Notes: generated from the letters alone by a model not told the origin. Counted from the stretch's first letter, positions 1-9,231 are shown. The stretch is DNA of 64,000 nucleotides from Demequina soli (GCF_000971195.1 NZ_BBLZ01000005.1:101942-165941), one strand, 5' to 3'. Program-made: numbers and translations.

Positions 1-2297
1 TTCTTGATCATCGCGGTGCCGGCGCCGGCCATGTGCATCTGGGACAGGGTGAGCTTCTCGGCGCCCCTGGGCATCATCATCCCGAACATGGTGTCCATCA
101 CGCTCTTGTCGCGCTTGGGCGGGTCCGTCCGGCGCAGCGCGTTGAGGCCCCAGAAGGTGAAGAACAGGGACACCTCCTGGCCCATGGCCAGCGCGCCGTT
201 GGCGATGATGAACGCCGCGAGCTGCTTGTCGAGATCGCCCGAGAAGACGACCATCGACAGCTTGTTGCCGCCGGCGCCGCCCGACGGCGCGACGGGCGCG
301 ACGCCGCCCTTGCGGAACGTGGCGACGAAGCCCGCGCCCTTGGGGTCCATCGACACGAGGGTGTGGCCGTTCTTCGACGCCCAGGCGGGGCCGTCGAGCG
401 CGAAGCCCGGGTCGGACACGGTGACGCGGATCTCGTCGCCGACGCCCGCCTCCTTCATCGCGCCCGACAGGCGCATGATCGGGCCGGGGCACGCGAGGCC
501 GGTGCAGTCGAGGTCGGTCAGCTGGCCCGTGGCGGCGGCGACGGCCGAGGCGACCGACACCTTCTCCGCGTAGCTCTCCATGGGCGGCTGGGCCGTGTAC
601 TGGTCGGCGGGGTCGTCATGGACGTGGCCGAACGTGGTCGAGCCGCCGGACAGCGTCGCGACGTCCGTGAAGCCGTTCTGGACGAGGATGCGGTGAGCCA
701 GGTAGGACCGGAAGCCGACCGCGCAGTAGAGGCGGATCGGCTGGTCCTTGTCGGTCCAGCCCTTGACGGCGTCGCGGAAGGTCGCCAGCGGCACGGACTC
801 GGCGCCGGGCAGGTGGTGGATGCCGTACTCCTCGGGCGTGCGCACGTCGACGAGGCGGGCGCCGTCGGGAAGCGGCCACTCCTCGGCGTACCAGAGGGTG
901 AAGTCGCCGCGGATGGTGTTCGCGGCGACGAAGCCCGCCATGTTGACGGGGTCCTTCGCCGAGCCGAACGGCGGCGCGTACGCGAGCTCCTGCTCCTCGA
1001 GGTCGAAGACCGTGAGGCCTGCCCGGATCGCCATGGCGAAGACGTCGAGGCGCTTGTCGACGCCGTCGAAGCCGCACGCCTGCGCGCCGAGCACGCGGCC
1101 GTCGGTCGGGGAGAACAGCAGCTTGATGTGCATCATCGCGGTACCGGGGTAGTAGCCGGCGTGGCCCGACGGGTGCACGTGGACCACGCGGTAGTCGACG
1201 CCCGCCGCGTCGAGCTGGCGCGACGTCGCGCCCGTGCCTCCGGCGACCATGTCGAAGACCTTGACGATGCTGGTGCCCTGGGTCGAGCGGTACTCGGTGT
1301 CGCGGCCGCACATGTTCTCGGCGGCCACGCGGGCCTGGCGGTTGGCGGGGCCCGCGAGGGGCGCGAGGTAGCTGCCGGGCAGCACGGGGTGCGGCGTCTC
1401 GACGGCGTCGCCCGCGGCGTAGATGAACGGGTCCGAGGTCCGCATGTGGGCGTCGACCTTGATGCCGCCGCGCTGCCCGAGCTCGATGCCGGCCGCCTTG
1501 ACGAGCTCCACGGCGGGCTTCACGCCCGCGGCGAGGATCACCAGGTCCGCCTGGAGGACGGTTCCGGAGTTGAGCTCGACGCTCACGCGGTCGTCGCCGT
1601 CCTGGTCCGACAGCGGCTGGAAGGCCGCGGCCGCGGTGGACAGGTGAAGTCCGATGCCCCGCATGCGCAGGTGCTGCTCCACCGGGGTGGCGATCTCGTG
1701 GTCGACGGGCGGCAGGATCTGGTCGGAGAGCTCGACGACCTCGACGCGCACGCCGCGGTGGTGGAGGTTCTCCGCCATCTCGAGGCCGATGTACCCCGCG
1801 CCGACGACGACCGCGGTGACGACGCCTCGCTTGCCGGCCTTCTGGGCGGCCAGCGCCGCGTCGAGGCGCGCCTTGATGCGGTCCATGTCGCCGATGCGGC
1901 GCAGCACCTCGACGGCCGGGTGGTCGATGCCGGGCAGCGGCGGGCGCACGGCCTCGGCGCCCATGCACAGCGCGAGCCTGTCGTAGGTCTCGGTGTACTC
2001 GCGGCCCGTGTCGACCTCGCGCGCCGTCACGGTCTTGGCGGCGCGGTCGATCGCGACGATCTCCGTCGCGATGCGGACGTCGATGTCGAGAGACTCGCGC
2101 AGGCTCTCCGGGGTCTGGAGCAGCAGGCGGGAGCGCTCGGAGATGACCTCGCCCACGTGGTACGGCAGCCCGCAGTTCGCGAAGGACACGTGGTGGCCGC
2201 GCTCGAAGACGACGATCTCGGCCGACTCGTCGAGGCGCCGCGCCCTCGCGGCGGTGGATGCTCCGGCGGCGACGCCGCCGACGACGATGAGCTTCAT
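1..2297 (-). CDS. CoA-disulfide reductase-rhodanese-TusA-DsrE fusion (3' end cut by window)
   Basis: FAD/NAD(P)H-dependent persulfide/CoA-disulfide reductase fused to sulfur-carrier domains; family members reduce CoA persulfides or move sulfane sulfur in the cytosol. Visible order: N-terminal FAD motif GGVAAGAST (residues 7-15), redox-active Cys42 in SFANCGLPY, second nucleotide motif VVVGAGYIG (about 163-171), dimerisation region to about 450, rhodanese domain about 470-560 with Cys525 (LYCAVGF), TusA domain about 590-660 with the CPGP motif (Cys603), then a DsrE/F-like domain from about 679, still open at residue 765 where the window ends. Start ATG at 2297 is supported by GGAGG just upstream. 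Divergent from the Fur gene; three GGGGTAT half-sites of CsoR/CstR type lie in the promoter. The four-domain architecture is seen directly; the exact physiological substrate is inferred. Confidence 0.9.
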   Translation of the reverse strand, partial: MKLIVVGGVAAGASTAARARRLDESAEIVVFERGHHVSFANCGLPYHVGEVISERSRLLLQTPESLRESLDIDVRIATEIVAIDRAAKTVTAREVDTGREYTETYDRLALCMGAEAVRPPLPGIDHPAVEVLRRIGDMDRIKARLDAALAAQKAGKRGVVTAVVVGAGYIGLEMAENLHHRGVRVEVVELSDQILPPVDHEIATPVEQHLRMRGIGLHLSTAAAAFQPLSDQDGDDRVSVELNSGTVLQADLVILAAGVKPAVELVKAAGIELGQRGGIKVDAHMRTSDPFIYAAGDAVETPHPVLPGSYLAPLAGPANRQARVAAENMCGRDTEYRSTQGTSIVKVFDMVAGGTGATSRQLDAAGVDYRVVHVHPSGHAGYYPGTAMMHIKLLFSPTDGRVLGAQACGFDGVDKRLDVFAMAIRAGLTVFDLEEQELAYAPPFGSAKDPVNMAGFVAANTIRGDFTLWYAEEWPLPDGARLVDVRTPEEYGIHHLPGAESVPLATFRDAVKGWTDKDQPIRLYCAVGFRSYLAHRILVQNGFTDVATLSGGSTTFGHVHDDPADQYTAQPPMESYAEKVSVASAVAAATGQLTDLDCTGLACPGPIMRLSGAMKEAGVGDEIRVTVSDPGFALDGPAWASKNGHTLVSMDPKGAGFVATFRKGGVAPVAPSGGAGGNKLSMVVFSGDLDKQLAAFIIANGALAMGQEVSLFFTFWGLNALRRTDPPKRDKSVMDTMFGMMMPRGAEKLTLSQMHMAGAGTAMIK

Positions 2298-2310
2298 GGT
2301 GATGCCTCCA

Positions 2311-2368
2311 GGGGTATGTGGGCTCTGCATCAAAAATATCCCCCGGGGTATCCACACCTGGGGGTATC
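2311..2368. promoter_or_regulatory. CsoR/CstR-type half-sites upstream of the CoADR fusion
   Basis: Three copies of GGGGTAT lie at 2311-2317, 2345-2351 and 2361-2367. The middle one is part of the dyad TATCCCCCGGGGTAT (2337-2351). CsoR-family repressors, including the persulfide sensor CstR, bind sites of the type TACCCC..GGGGTA. The gene downstream handles persulfides, so a CstR-like operator is a reasonable inference; no csoR/cstR gene is in the window. Confidence 0.5.
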
Positions 2369-2404
2369 TGGTCCCGGTTGGCGGGGCGCGGACGCGGCGA
2401 TCCT

Positions 2405-2437
2405 TTGTTTGAACTGCTCAAAACAACCGGGTAGAGT
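2405..2437 (+). promoter_or_regulatory. Promoter and dyad of the Fur-family gene (leaderless)
   Basis: -35 TTGAAC (2409-2414), 17-nt spacer, -10 TAGAGT (2432-2437), followed after only 7 nt by the ATG at 2445, so the mRNA is probably leaderless. An imperfect A/T-rich dyad, TTGTTTGA (2405-2412) with TCAAAACAA (2418-2426), overlaps the -35 and spacer and could be the autoregulatory Fur/PerR site. Confidence 0.6.
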
Positions 2438-2444
2438 GGCCGGC

Positions 2445-2897
2445 ATGACACACCTCGACGCGACGACCCTGCTCCGCGGGGCGGGCCTGCGCGTCACCGA
2501 GCCCCGCCGCGCGGTGCTCACCGCGCTCGACGGCATGCCGCACGCATCCGCGGACGGCATCCACGCGAGGGTCGTCGAGACGCTGCCTGACGTGTCCCTC
2601 CAGACGGTCTACAACGTCCTGCGAGACCTCACCGGCCGCGGCCTCACGCGCTGCATCGAGCCGGGAGACCACCCCGCCCGCTACGAGCTGCGGGTGGGCG
2701 ACAACCACCACCACGTCGTCTGCACGCACTGCGGTGCGATCGCCGACGTCGACTGCGTGGTGGGCCAGGCCCCGTGCCTGACCCCGGGCGAGGACCACGG
2801 CTTCGTCGTGGCCGAGGCCGAGGTCACGTTCTGGGGTCTCTGCCGCGACTGCCAGACGGCCGATGCGCCGCTCGCCGCCGTCGCGGCCCAAGACTGA
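2445..2897 (+). CDS. Fur-family regulator (PerR/FurA-like)
   Basis: 150-residue Fur-family metal-dependent repressor. A winged helix occupies about residues 10-75 (recognition region around SLQTVYNVLRDL), followed by the DNHHH metal-site segment (87-91) and two structural zinc CxxC pairs, CTHC (93-96) and CRDC (133-136). It is followed 30 nt later by a catalase gene, the classic furA/perR-kat arrangement, so a peroxide-sensing role controlling catalase and itself is inferred. ATG 2445 is chosen because a consensus promoter ends 7 nt before it. The family call is firm; PerR versus iron-Fur specificity cannot be decided from the sequence. Confidence 0.9.
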   Translation: MTHLDATTLLRGAGLRVTEPRRAVLTALDGMPHASADGIHARVVETLPDVSLQTVYNVLRDLTGRGLTRCIEPGDHPARYELRVGDNHHHVVCTHCGAIADVDCVVGQAPCLTPGEDHGFVVAEAEVTFWGLCRDCQTADAPLAAVAAQD

Positions 2898-2927
2898 CCG
2901 CCCCCTAACGAGAAGAGGAGCGCCTCC

Positions 2928-4406
2928 ATGTCGGAGAAGTTCACCACCAACAACGCCGGTGCCCCCGTGGCGTCGGACCAGCACTCGCTCACCGTCGGCA
3001 ACGACGGCGTCACCGCGCTGACCGACCACTACCTGGTCGAGAAGCTCGCGCAGTTCAACCGTGAGCGCGTGCCCGAGCGCGTGGTGCACGCCAAGGGCGG
3101 CGGCGCCTTCGGCACGCTCACCATCACGCACGACGTCTCCGCGTACACGCGCGCCGCGCTGTTCCAGCCCGGCGTCGAGACCGAGATGCTCGCGCGCTTC
3201 TCGTCGGTCGCCGGCGAGGCCGGCTCGCCCGACACGTGGCGCGACCCGCGCGGCTTCGCGCTGAAGTTCTACACGACCGAGGGCAACTACGACCTCGTCG
3301 GCAACAACACCCCCGTGTTCTTCATCCGCGACGGCATCAAGTTCCCCGACTTCATCCGCTCGCAGAAGCGCCTGCCCGGCTCGCACCTGCGCGACAACGA
3401 CATGCAGTGGGACTTCTGGTCGCTGCAGCCCGAGTCGGCGCACCAGGTCACGTGGCTCATGGGCGACCGCGGCCTGCCCCGTTCGTGGCGTGAGATGAAC
3501 GGCTACGGCTCGCACACCTACCAGTGGATCAACGCCGCGGGCGAGCGCTTCTGGGTGAAGTACCACTTCATCTCCCAGCAGGGCGTGCACGGCCTGACCG
3601 GCGACGAGGCGGCGCAGCTCGCCGGCTCGGACGGCGACCACCACATCCGTGACCTGTACGAGCACATCGACGCCGGCGACTTCCCGCGCTGGGACCTGAG
3701 CGTGCAGATCATGCCCTACGAGGACGCCAGGGACTACCGCTTCAACCCGTTCGACCTCACCAAGGTGTGGCCGCACGGCGACTACCCGCTCATCCCGGTC
3801 GGCGTCATGGAGCTCAACAAGAACCCGCAGAACTACTTCGCGCAGATCGAGCAGGCCACGTTCGCGCCGTCGAACTTCGTGCCCGGCATCGGCCCGTCGC
3901 CCGACAAGATGCTGATGGCGCGCATCTTCTCCTACGCGGACGCGCACCGCTACCGCGTCGGCACCAACCACGCCGACCTCCCGGTCAACGCGCCCAGGAA
4001 CGCGGACGCGAACGGCCACTCGTACGCGAAGGACGGCTCGATGCGCTACTCCTTCGCCTCGCCCGAGACCCCGGTCTACGCGCCCAACTCGCTCGGCGGC
4101 GCGCACGCCGACGCCGAGCGCGCGGGTGACGCGGGCAACTGGCAGTCGGACGGCTCGATGGTCCGCGCGGCCGCGACGCTGCACGCCGAGGACGACGACT
4201 TCGGCCAGGCCGGCACCATGTACCGCGACGTCTTCGATGCGGACGCGAAGGCCCGCTTCCTCGACACCATCACCGGTCACGTGGGCGCGGTGAAGTCGGA
4301 CGACATCCGCGAGCGTGCGATCCAGTACTGGACCAGCGTGGACGCCGACCTCGGCGCCGCGCTGCGCGCGAACCTGTCGCCCGCCGCTGAGCCCGCGACG
4401 GTCTGA
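2928..4406 (+). CDS. katA: Monofunctional haem catalase
   Basis: Decomposes H2O2 to water and oxygen in the cytosol. The 492 residues match the usual small-subunit clade 3 catalase length. Distal His54 ([12 protein letters not shown]), the distal Asn in GNNTPVFF (about 126-127) and the proximal haem ligand Tyr336 in [12 protein letters not shown] are all present. Start ATG has GAGGAG upstream. It follows the Fur/PerR-type gene by 30 nt and is probably cotranscribed or controlled by it. A GC-rich hairpin follows the stop. Confidence 0.95.
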   Translation: MSEKFTTNNAGAPVASDQHSLTVGNDGVTALTDHYLVEKLAQFNRERVPERVVHAKGGGAFGTLTITHDVSAYTRAALFQPGVETEMLARFSSVAGEAGSPDTWRDPRGFALKFYTTEGNYDLVGNNTPVFFIRDGIKFPDFIRSQKRLPGSHLRDNDMQWDFWSLQPESAHQVTWLMGDRGLPRSWREMNGYGSHTYQWINAAGERFWVKYHFISQQGVHGLTGDEAAQLAGSDGDHHIRDLYEHIDAGDFPRWDLSVQIMPYEDARDYRFNPFDLTKVWPHGDYPLIPVGVMELNKNPQNYFAQIEQATFAPSNFVPGIGPSPDKMLMARIFSYADAHRYRVGTNHADLPVNAPRNADANGHSYAKDGSMRYSFASPETPVYAPNSLGGAHADAERAGDAGNWQSDGSMVRAAATLHAEDDDFGQAGTMYRDVFDADAKARFLDTITGHVGAVKSDDIRERAIQYWTSVDADLGAALRANLSPAAEPATV

Positions 4407-4420
4407 CGTACCCCTCGAGA

Positions 4421-4453
4421 GGCCCGGTCCCCGCAAGCCGCGGGGCCCGGGCC
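4421..4453 (+). terminator. katA terminator hairpin
   Basis: Stem GGCCCGGTCCCCGC pairs with GCGGGGCCCGGGCC across a short loop, 15 nt after the catalase stop codon. Strong GC stem; no clear U-tract, as is common in actinobacteria. Confidence 0.6.
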
Positions 4454-4456
4454 CTC

Positions 4457-4546
4457 GATTTGCAATGACAGATGTGACGGGTGGGATGGGGGCCGCTGCG
4501 CGTCGCCGTCCCACCCGTCGCACGGTTCACATCTGTCATTGGGAAT
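4457..4546. repeat. Long palindromic repeat, copy A
   Basis: Inverted repeat with outer arms CAATGACAGATGTGA (4463-4477) and TCACATCTGTCATTG (4527-4541), and inner arms around CGGGTGGGA / TCCCACCCG. Related copies lie at 20174-20259 and 60319-60392. All are intergenic and behind a gene end, so a terminator-like or REP-like function is possible. Confidence 0.75.
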
Positions 4547-4597
4547 CGCCGCGGGTACGATGACGGGCCCCCACCCCCCGCCCGTACGGAGTCCCCC

Positions 4598-6109
4598 ATG
4601 CCCACCGCCGCCCGCACCGCCACCGGTGTGCCCGAGGCCACCCGCGCATCGTCCTGGCGCGCCGCGCTCACGCCGCGCGTGCTGCGCATCGAGCTCGTCT
4701 CGGGCCTCATGGTCGCGCTCGCGCTCATCCCCGAGGCGATCTCGTTCTCGATCATCGCGGGCGTCGACCCGCGCGTGGGCCTGTTCGCCTCCTTCACGAT
4801 GGCCGTCACCATCGCCTTCACGGGCGGCCGCCCCGCGATGATCTCCGCCGCGACGGCGGCGGTCGCGCTCGTGGTCGGCCCGCTCGCGAGGGAGCACGGC
4901 CTCGACTACCTGGTGGTCGCGGTGATGCTCGGCGGCGTGATCCAGGTGATCCTCGCGCTGCTCGGCGTCGCGAAGCTGATGCGCTTCATCCCCCGCTCCG
5001 TGATGGTCGGCTTCGTCAACGCGCTCGCGATCCTCATCGCGATGGCGCAGCTGCCCCACCTCACGGGCAAGCCGTGGGCGGTCTTCGCCCTCGCGGCCGC
5101 GGGGCTCGTGGTGATCGCGCTGTGGCCGCGGCTGACCACGGCGGTGCCCGCGCCGCTCGTCGCGATCGTCCTGGTCACCGCGGTCGTCGCCGTCGCGGGC
5201 ATCGACGTGCCCACCGTCGGCGACGAGGGCGCGCTGCCCGACGGCCTGCCCGGCCTGTTCGTCCCGGACGTGCCGCTGACGCTCGAGACGCTGCGCATCG
5301 TGCTGCCGTACGCGCTCGGCATGGCGCTCGTGGGCCTGCTCGAGTCGCTCATGACGGCGAAGCTCGTGGACGACATCACCGACACCCACTCGGACAAGAC
5401 GCGCGAGGCGTGGGGCCAGGGCGTGGCGAACATCGTCACGGGCCTGTTCGGCGGCATGGGCGGCTGCGCGATGATCGGCCAGACGACCATCAACGTCCGC
5501 GCGGGCGGGGCCCGCACGCGCGTGTCCACCCTCGCGGCCGGCGTCTTCCTGCTGATCCTCATCGTCGCGCTCGGCGATGTGGTCGCCGCGATCCCCATGG
5601 CAGCCCTCGTCGCGGTCATGCTCTTCGTCGCGTGGGCGACGTTCGACTGGCACTCGATCCGTCCGTCCACGCTGCGCCGCATGCCGCGCTCCGAGACCGC
5701 GGTCATGCTCGTCACGGTCGCCGTCGTGGTGCCCACGGGCAACCTCGCCTACGGGGTGGTCGCGGGCGTCCTGCTCGCGTCGGTGCTGTTCGCGCGCCGC
5801 GTCGCCCACCTCGCGGAGGTCTCCGGCGGCGAGGTCGCCGACGGCGCGCGCCGCTACACCGTCGCCGGCGAGCTGTTCTTCGCGAGCTCCAACGACCTCT
5901 ACAGCCAGTTCGACTACGCGGGCGACCCCGCGCGCGTCGTCATCGACATGACGGACTCGCACGTGTGGGACGCCTCGACCGTCGCGGCGCTCGACGCGGT
6001 CGAGACCAAGTACGCGAGCCTGGGCAAGACGGTCGAGATCGTCGGCCTCAACGACGCGTCGCGCGCCATGCACGGCCGCATGAGCGGCCACCTCGGCGCC
6101 GGGCACTAG
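4598..6109 (+). CDS. SulP-family anion transporter with STAS domain
   Basis: 503-residue inner-membrane transporter of the SulP/SLC26 family, which carries sulfate, bicarbonate or other anions. The first about 390 residues form many hydrophobic helices, starting with LVSGLMVALALIPEAISFS (typical SulP entry motif) and including GLFGGMGGCAMIGQTTIN. The C-terminal about 100 residues are a cytosolic STAS domain (FASSNDLYSQF, VVIDMTDSHVWDASTVAALD). Substrate cannot be read from sequence; actinobacterial members close to carbonic-anhydrase genes move bicarbonate, but no such neighbour is here. Start ATG 4598 is the first Met before the conserved N-terminus. Stand-alone transcription unit. Confidence 0.9.
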   Translation: MPTAARTATGVPEATRASSWRAALTPRVLRIELVSGLMVALALIPEAISFSIIAGVDPRVGLFASFTMAVTIAFTGGRPAMISAATAAVALVVGPLAREHGLDYLVVAVMLGGVIQVILALLGVAKLMRFIPRSVMVGFVNALAILIAMAQLPHLTGKPWAVFALAAAGLVVIALWPRLTTAVPAPLVAIVLVTAVVAVAGIDVPTVGDEGALPDGLPGLFVPDVPLTLETLRIVLPYALGMALVGLLESLMTAKLVDDITDTHSDKTREAWGQGVANIVTGLFGGMGGCAMIGQTTINVRAGGARTRVSTLAAGVFLLILIVALGDVVAAIPMAALVAVMLFVAWATFDWHSIRPSTLRRMPRSETAVMLVTVAVVVPTGNLAYGVVAGVLLASVLFARRVAHLAEVSGGEVADGARRYTVAGELFFASSNDLYSQFDYAGDPARVVIDMTDSHVWDASTVAALDAVETKYASLGKTVEIVGLNDASRAMHGRMSGHLGAGH

Positions 6110-6249
6110 CGCCGCCGGGGACCGATGCGGGGCGCGCCACCAGGGGGAATGACCTCTCGGTGGTGCTCGGTTACGCTTGGGTGGATGCGCGCACACCGGG
6201 GCGCGCTCGAACGGACCGCCTCGCGCGTGTCAGATGACAGGGAGCCTTG

Positions 6250-7113
6250 ATGAACGCGGACGACCGCACCACCCAGTCGCCCCGCGGCCTGTACGCGCCG
6301 CGTGCCGCCGAGCCGACGACCGGTCAGGTCCCCGCACGGCGCGCGTTCATGCCCGTCGGCGACTCCCCCGCGCCGCAGGCGCCCACGAGCGGATCCATCC
6401 CGACCCGCACGCCCGTGAGCGGCCAGGCGCCCGCCGCATCGTCCGCCCCGACCACGGGCACGGCCCCGCAGCGCACGGCGCTGCGCCCCCAGACCAACCC
6501 GGGCGGCATCCCGACCACCCAGGCCGCGCCCGCGCAGCCGCAGACCGCCCCCACGCAGACGGTCCCGCAGGGCTTCGCCCCCACCGGCGCCCCCGCGACC
6601 CCGGCGGCGTTCAGCCCGCCCGCGGAGGAGGAGGCGGCACGCACCGAGTCCGCGCTCGGCGCCGGCACCGCGAGGATCAAGGGCCTGGCCGGTCGCGCCG
6701 CCGAGAGCTTCAAGGCGGGCGACGACCTCGCGACCCCGTCGAGCAAGGGCGGCCCCCGCAAGGCCCGCGTGCTGCTGTCGCGCATCGACCCGTGGTCCGT
6801 GCTCAAGCTGTCGTTCCTGCTGTCGATCGCGCTCGGCATCATGATGGTCGTCGCCGTCTTCGTGCTGTGGAACGTGCTCAACGGCATGGGCATCTTCGCG
6901 CTCGTCAACGAGTGGGTCGTCAAGCTGTTCACCACCGACCAGGAGGTGAACATCATGCAGTTCTTCGACCGGAACAAGATCATGAGCGCCACCATCCTGC
7001 TGTCGGTGGTCAACGTGGTCCTGCTGACGGCCCTCGCGACCATCGGCGCGTTCCTCTACAACGTGGTGTCGTCGGTCGTCGGCGGCGTCTACGTGACCCT
7101 CACGGACGACTGA
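6250..7113 (+). CDS. DUF3566 membrane protein (actinobacterial gyrA-neighbour)
   Basis: 287 residues. The first about 170 are Pro/Ala/Thr-rich and look disordered; the C-terminal about 110 form the DUF3566 domain with two hydrophobic segments (LSFLLSIALGIMMVVAVFVL and a later ATILLSVVNVVLLTALATI region). Function is unknown. The gene normally follows gyrA and precedes tRNA-Ile/tRNA-Ala in actinobacteria (the Rv0007 position). Here the tRNAs are retained but the upstream neighbour is a SulP gene. ATG 6250 has GGGAGCC upstream; an in-frame TTG sits directly before it. Confidence 0.85.
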   Translation: MNADDRTTQSPRGLYAPRAAEPTTGQVPARRAFMPVGDSPAPQAPTSGSIPTRTPVSGQAPAASSAPTTGTAPQRTALRPQTNPGGIPTTQAAPAQPQTAPTQTVPQGFAPTGAPATPAAFSPPAEEEAARTESALGAGTARIKGLAGRAAESFKAGDDLATPSSKGGPRKARVLLSRIDPWSVLKLSFLLSIALGIMMVVAVFVLWNVLNGMGIFALVNEWVVKLFTTDQEVNIMQFFDRNKIMSATILLSVVNVVLLTALATIGAFLYNVVSSVVGGVYVTLTDD

Positions 7114-7193
7114 CGGAGGCGGCCGTCGGGGCGATTTTGTCTCACGGCGGCATTCCGGTATCGTTGAGGGCCGCGGCGCTGAAGCTGCGGAAG

Positions 7194-7270
7194 GGGCCCA
7201 TAGCTCAGGCGGTTAGAGCGCTTCGCTGATAACGAAGAGGTCGGAGGTTCAAGTCCTCCTGGGCCCACCA
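7194..7270 (+). tRNA. tRNA-Ile (GAT)
   Basis: 77 nt including encoded CCA. Acceptor GGGCCCA pairs with TGGGCCC; anticodon loop CTGATAA gives GAT; T-arm GGAGGTTCAAGTCCTCC. It sits between DUF3566 and tRNA-Ala as in other actinobacteria. Confidence 0.97.
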
Positions 7271-7351
7271 CGGTGATTCGATGGCTGCACGATGCGCTCG
7301 TCACCTTCAGAACCACTCCCGACTGTGGGACGATGACTGTCTCCCACGCAC

Positions 7352-7427
7352 GGGGCCTTGGCGCAATTGGTAGCGCACCTGCTTTGCAAGCAGGGGGTTA
7401 GGGGTTCGAGTCCCCTAGGCTCCACCA
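7352..7427 (+). tRNA. tRNA-Ala (TGC)
   Basis: 76 nt including encoded CCA. Acceptor GGGGCCT pairs with AGGCTCC (one G-U pair); anticodon loop TTTGCAA gives TGC; T-arm AGGGGTTCGAGTCCCCT. Confidence 0.97.
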
Positions 7428-7434
7428 GATCGAG

Positions 7435-7460
7435 AAGGCCCCCGCCGCGGCGGGGGCCTT
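7435..7460. terminator. Bidirectional terminator after tRNA-Ala
   Basis: Perfect palindrome of AAGGCCCCCGCCG and CGGCGGGGGCCTT, placed between the tRNA genes (+) and the end of the polyamine ABC operon (-). It could serve both strands. Confidence 0.75.
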
Positions 7461-7549
7461 CGTGGTTCCCGCGGGACGATGCGCGGGTCGGGTCGGCGGG
7501 TGGGGTTCTGAGGGTGCGCCTCCCGTCAGTGCCCCACCCGCCCCGCCGC

Positions 7550-8356
7550 CTACCGTGACACGGCCGCCGCGTCCTTGGCCGTGAGCCGCTGCGCGATCGC
7601 GAGCGGCACCACCGACAGCACCGCGAGGATCACCGCGATGACGGCGACGACGGGCGCCTGCGACGGACGGAACATGTTCTGCAGGATCCACAGCGGCAGC
7701 GTCGTGACGCCGGGACCGGCGGTGAACGTGGTGACGATGATCTCGTCGAAGCTCAGCGCGAACGCGAGCAGCCCGCCGGCCAGGAGCGCCGACTTGAGAT
7801 GCGGGAACGTCACCAGGCGGAACGTGGTGAACAGGCCCGCGCCGAGGTCCTGCGACGCCTCCTCGAGGCGCGTGCCGGAGGCGTTGAGGCGCGCGAACGC
7901 GTTGTTGTAGACGGTCACGATGCAGAAGGTCGCGTGGGCGACGATGAGCGTCCACACCCCCAGCTGCACGCCGACGATGGTGCGGAATGCGTTGTTCAGC
8001 GCGATGCCGGTGACGATGCCGGGCAGCGCGATCGGCAGCACGATCAACAGGTTGACCGTCTCCTTGCCGTAGAACCGGTAGCGCGACAGCGCCATCGCGG
8101 CCAGCGTGCCGAGCACCAGCGCGATCGCCGACGCCGCGATCGCGACCAGGACCGACGTGCCGAGCGCCTGCAGCGCGCCCTCGGAGTGGAGCGCACGGCC
8201 CCACCACTCGAGCGTGAAGCCCGGCGGCGGCCACGACATGCTCTCCGAGGCGCTGATCGAGTTGAGGAACACCACGCCCAGCGGCAGGTAGATCATCGCG
8301 ATGACCACGGCGGTCACCGCGCCGAGCACGTAGCGTGCGACGCGTCCGAGCTGCAT
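7550..8356 (-). CDS. potC: Polyamine-type ABC transporter permease (PotC-like)
   Basis: 268-residue inner-membrane permease of the MalG/PotC type with about six hydrophobic helices. The EAA loop is visible as LEEASQDLGAGLFTTFRLVTFPHLKS read in parts (about residues 165-190). Family members form the membrane pore of spermidine/putrescine importers with PotB, PotA and PotD. Start ATG at 8356 overlaps the potB stop by one base (TGATG), showing translational coupling. Last gene of the operon; stop TAG at 7550. Substrate class is inferred from the whole operon. Confidence 0.88.
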   Translation of the reverse strand: MQLGRVARYVLGAVTAVVIAMIYLPLGVVFLNSISASESMSWPPPGFTLEWWGRALHSEGALQALGTSVLVAIAASAIALVLGTLAAMALSRYRFYGKETVNLLIVLPIALPGIVTGIALNNAFRTIVGVQLGVWTLIVAHATFCIVTVYNNAFARLNASGTRLEEASQDLGAGLFTTFRLVTFPHLKSALLAGGLLAFALSFDEIIVTTFTAGPGVTTLPLWILQNMFRPSQAPVVAVIAVILAVLSVVPLAIAQRLTAKDAAAVSR

Positions 8357-9222
8357 CAGAGGCTCCTGAGGGCACCGGTCCGGCGGACCGCGGCGAGGTA
8401 GACGAGGATGATCGCGATCGGGATGAGGGAGATCGCGGCGGCGAGCGGCAGGTTGTTCGCCGCGCCGACGTTCGTGTAGACGAGGTTGCCGAGCATCTGG
8501 GTGGTGCCGCCCACGATGCCGGCGGTGATGTAGTCGCCCAGGCTCAGCGAGAACGCGAAGATCGAGCCCGCGATCACGGCCGGCCAGATCATCGGCAGCA
8601 CCACGGAGCGCAGCGTGCTCCAGCCGCGCGCGCCCAGGTCGGCGGACGCCTCGAGCAGGCGGTCGGGGACGCGGTCGAAGCCCGCGTAGATCGGCATGAT
8701 GACGTACGGCAGCCACAGGTACGACAGCGTGAGGACGATGCCGACGATGCCGTAGCCGGGGGTGTCGAGACCGAACGGCGCGAGCACCCAGTGGATGACG
8801 CCGTCCGCGCTCAGCAGCGCGCGCCACGAGTAGACCTTGACCAGGTAGGACGCCCACAGCGGCGCGAGGATCGCGATGACCAGCAGGTGGCGCAGGCGCG
8901 GGCCGGCGATCTTGGCCATGAAGAAGGCGACCGGGACCGCCACGAGCACGTCGAGCACGGTCACCAGGACGGCGATGCCCAGCGTGCGCAGCGTGACGGT
9001 CCGGTAGAGCGCCTCGGTGAGCACCTCGACCACGTTCTCGGTGGTCCACTCGATCTGCACCTGGCCGGTGAGCTCGTTCACGGTCCAGAACGCGGTGACG
9101 AGCAGCGCGGCCAGCGCGACCACGTAGACGAGCCCGAGCCACAGCACGGGCGCCGTGAGCAGGCCGGCGAGCTGGAGCCGCCGGCGGGGGGCGAGGTAGG
9201 CGGAGACGCGAGGCGAGGTCAT
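8356..9222 (-). CDS. potB: Polyamine-type ABC transporter permease (PotB-like)
   Basis: 288-residue permease with six predicted membrane helices and an EAA loop (EASADLGARGWSTLRSVVLP, about 200-219). Partner of the PotC-like permease downstream. ATG 9222 (MTSPRV) is preferred over upstream codons because AAGGAACC lies just before it and the upstream frame is low-complexity. The 94 nt between potD and this start hold a 13-bp inverted repeat that could lower permease expression relative to the binding protein. Confidence 0.88.
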   Translation of the reverse strand: MTSPRVSAYLAPRRRLQLAGLLTAPVLWLGLVYVVALAALLVTAFWTVNELTGQVQIEWTTENVVEVLTEALYRTVTLRTLGIAVLVTVLDVLVAVPVAFFMAKIAGPRLRHLLVIAILAPLWASYLVKVYSWRALLSADGVIHWVLAPFGLDTPGYGIVGIVLTLSYLWLPYVIMPIYAGFDRVPDRLLEASADLGARGWSTLRSVVLPMIWPAVIAGSIFAFSLSLGDYITAGIVGGTTQMLGNLVYTNVGAANNLPLAAAISLIPIAIILVYLAAVRRTGALRSL

Positions 9223-9231
9223 GGTTCCTTC

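Noticed and set aside
33..2444. Very long plus-strand frame opposite the CoADR fusion, running into the Fur gene
   Set aside because: It is the GC-rich antisense shadow of the reductase; only the part from ATG 2445 encodes a recognisable (Fur) protein.
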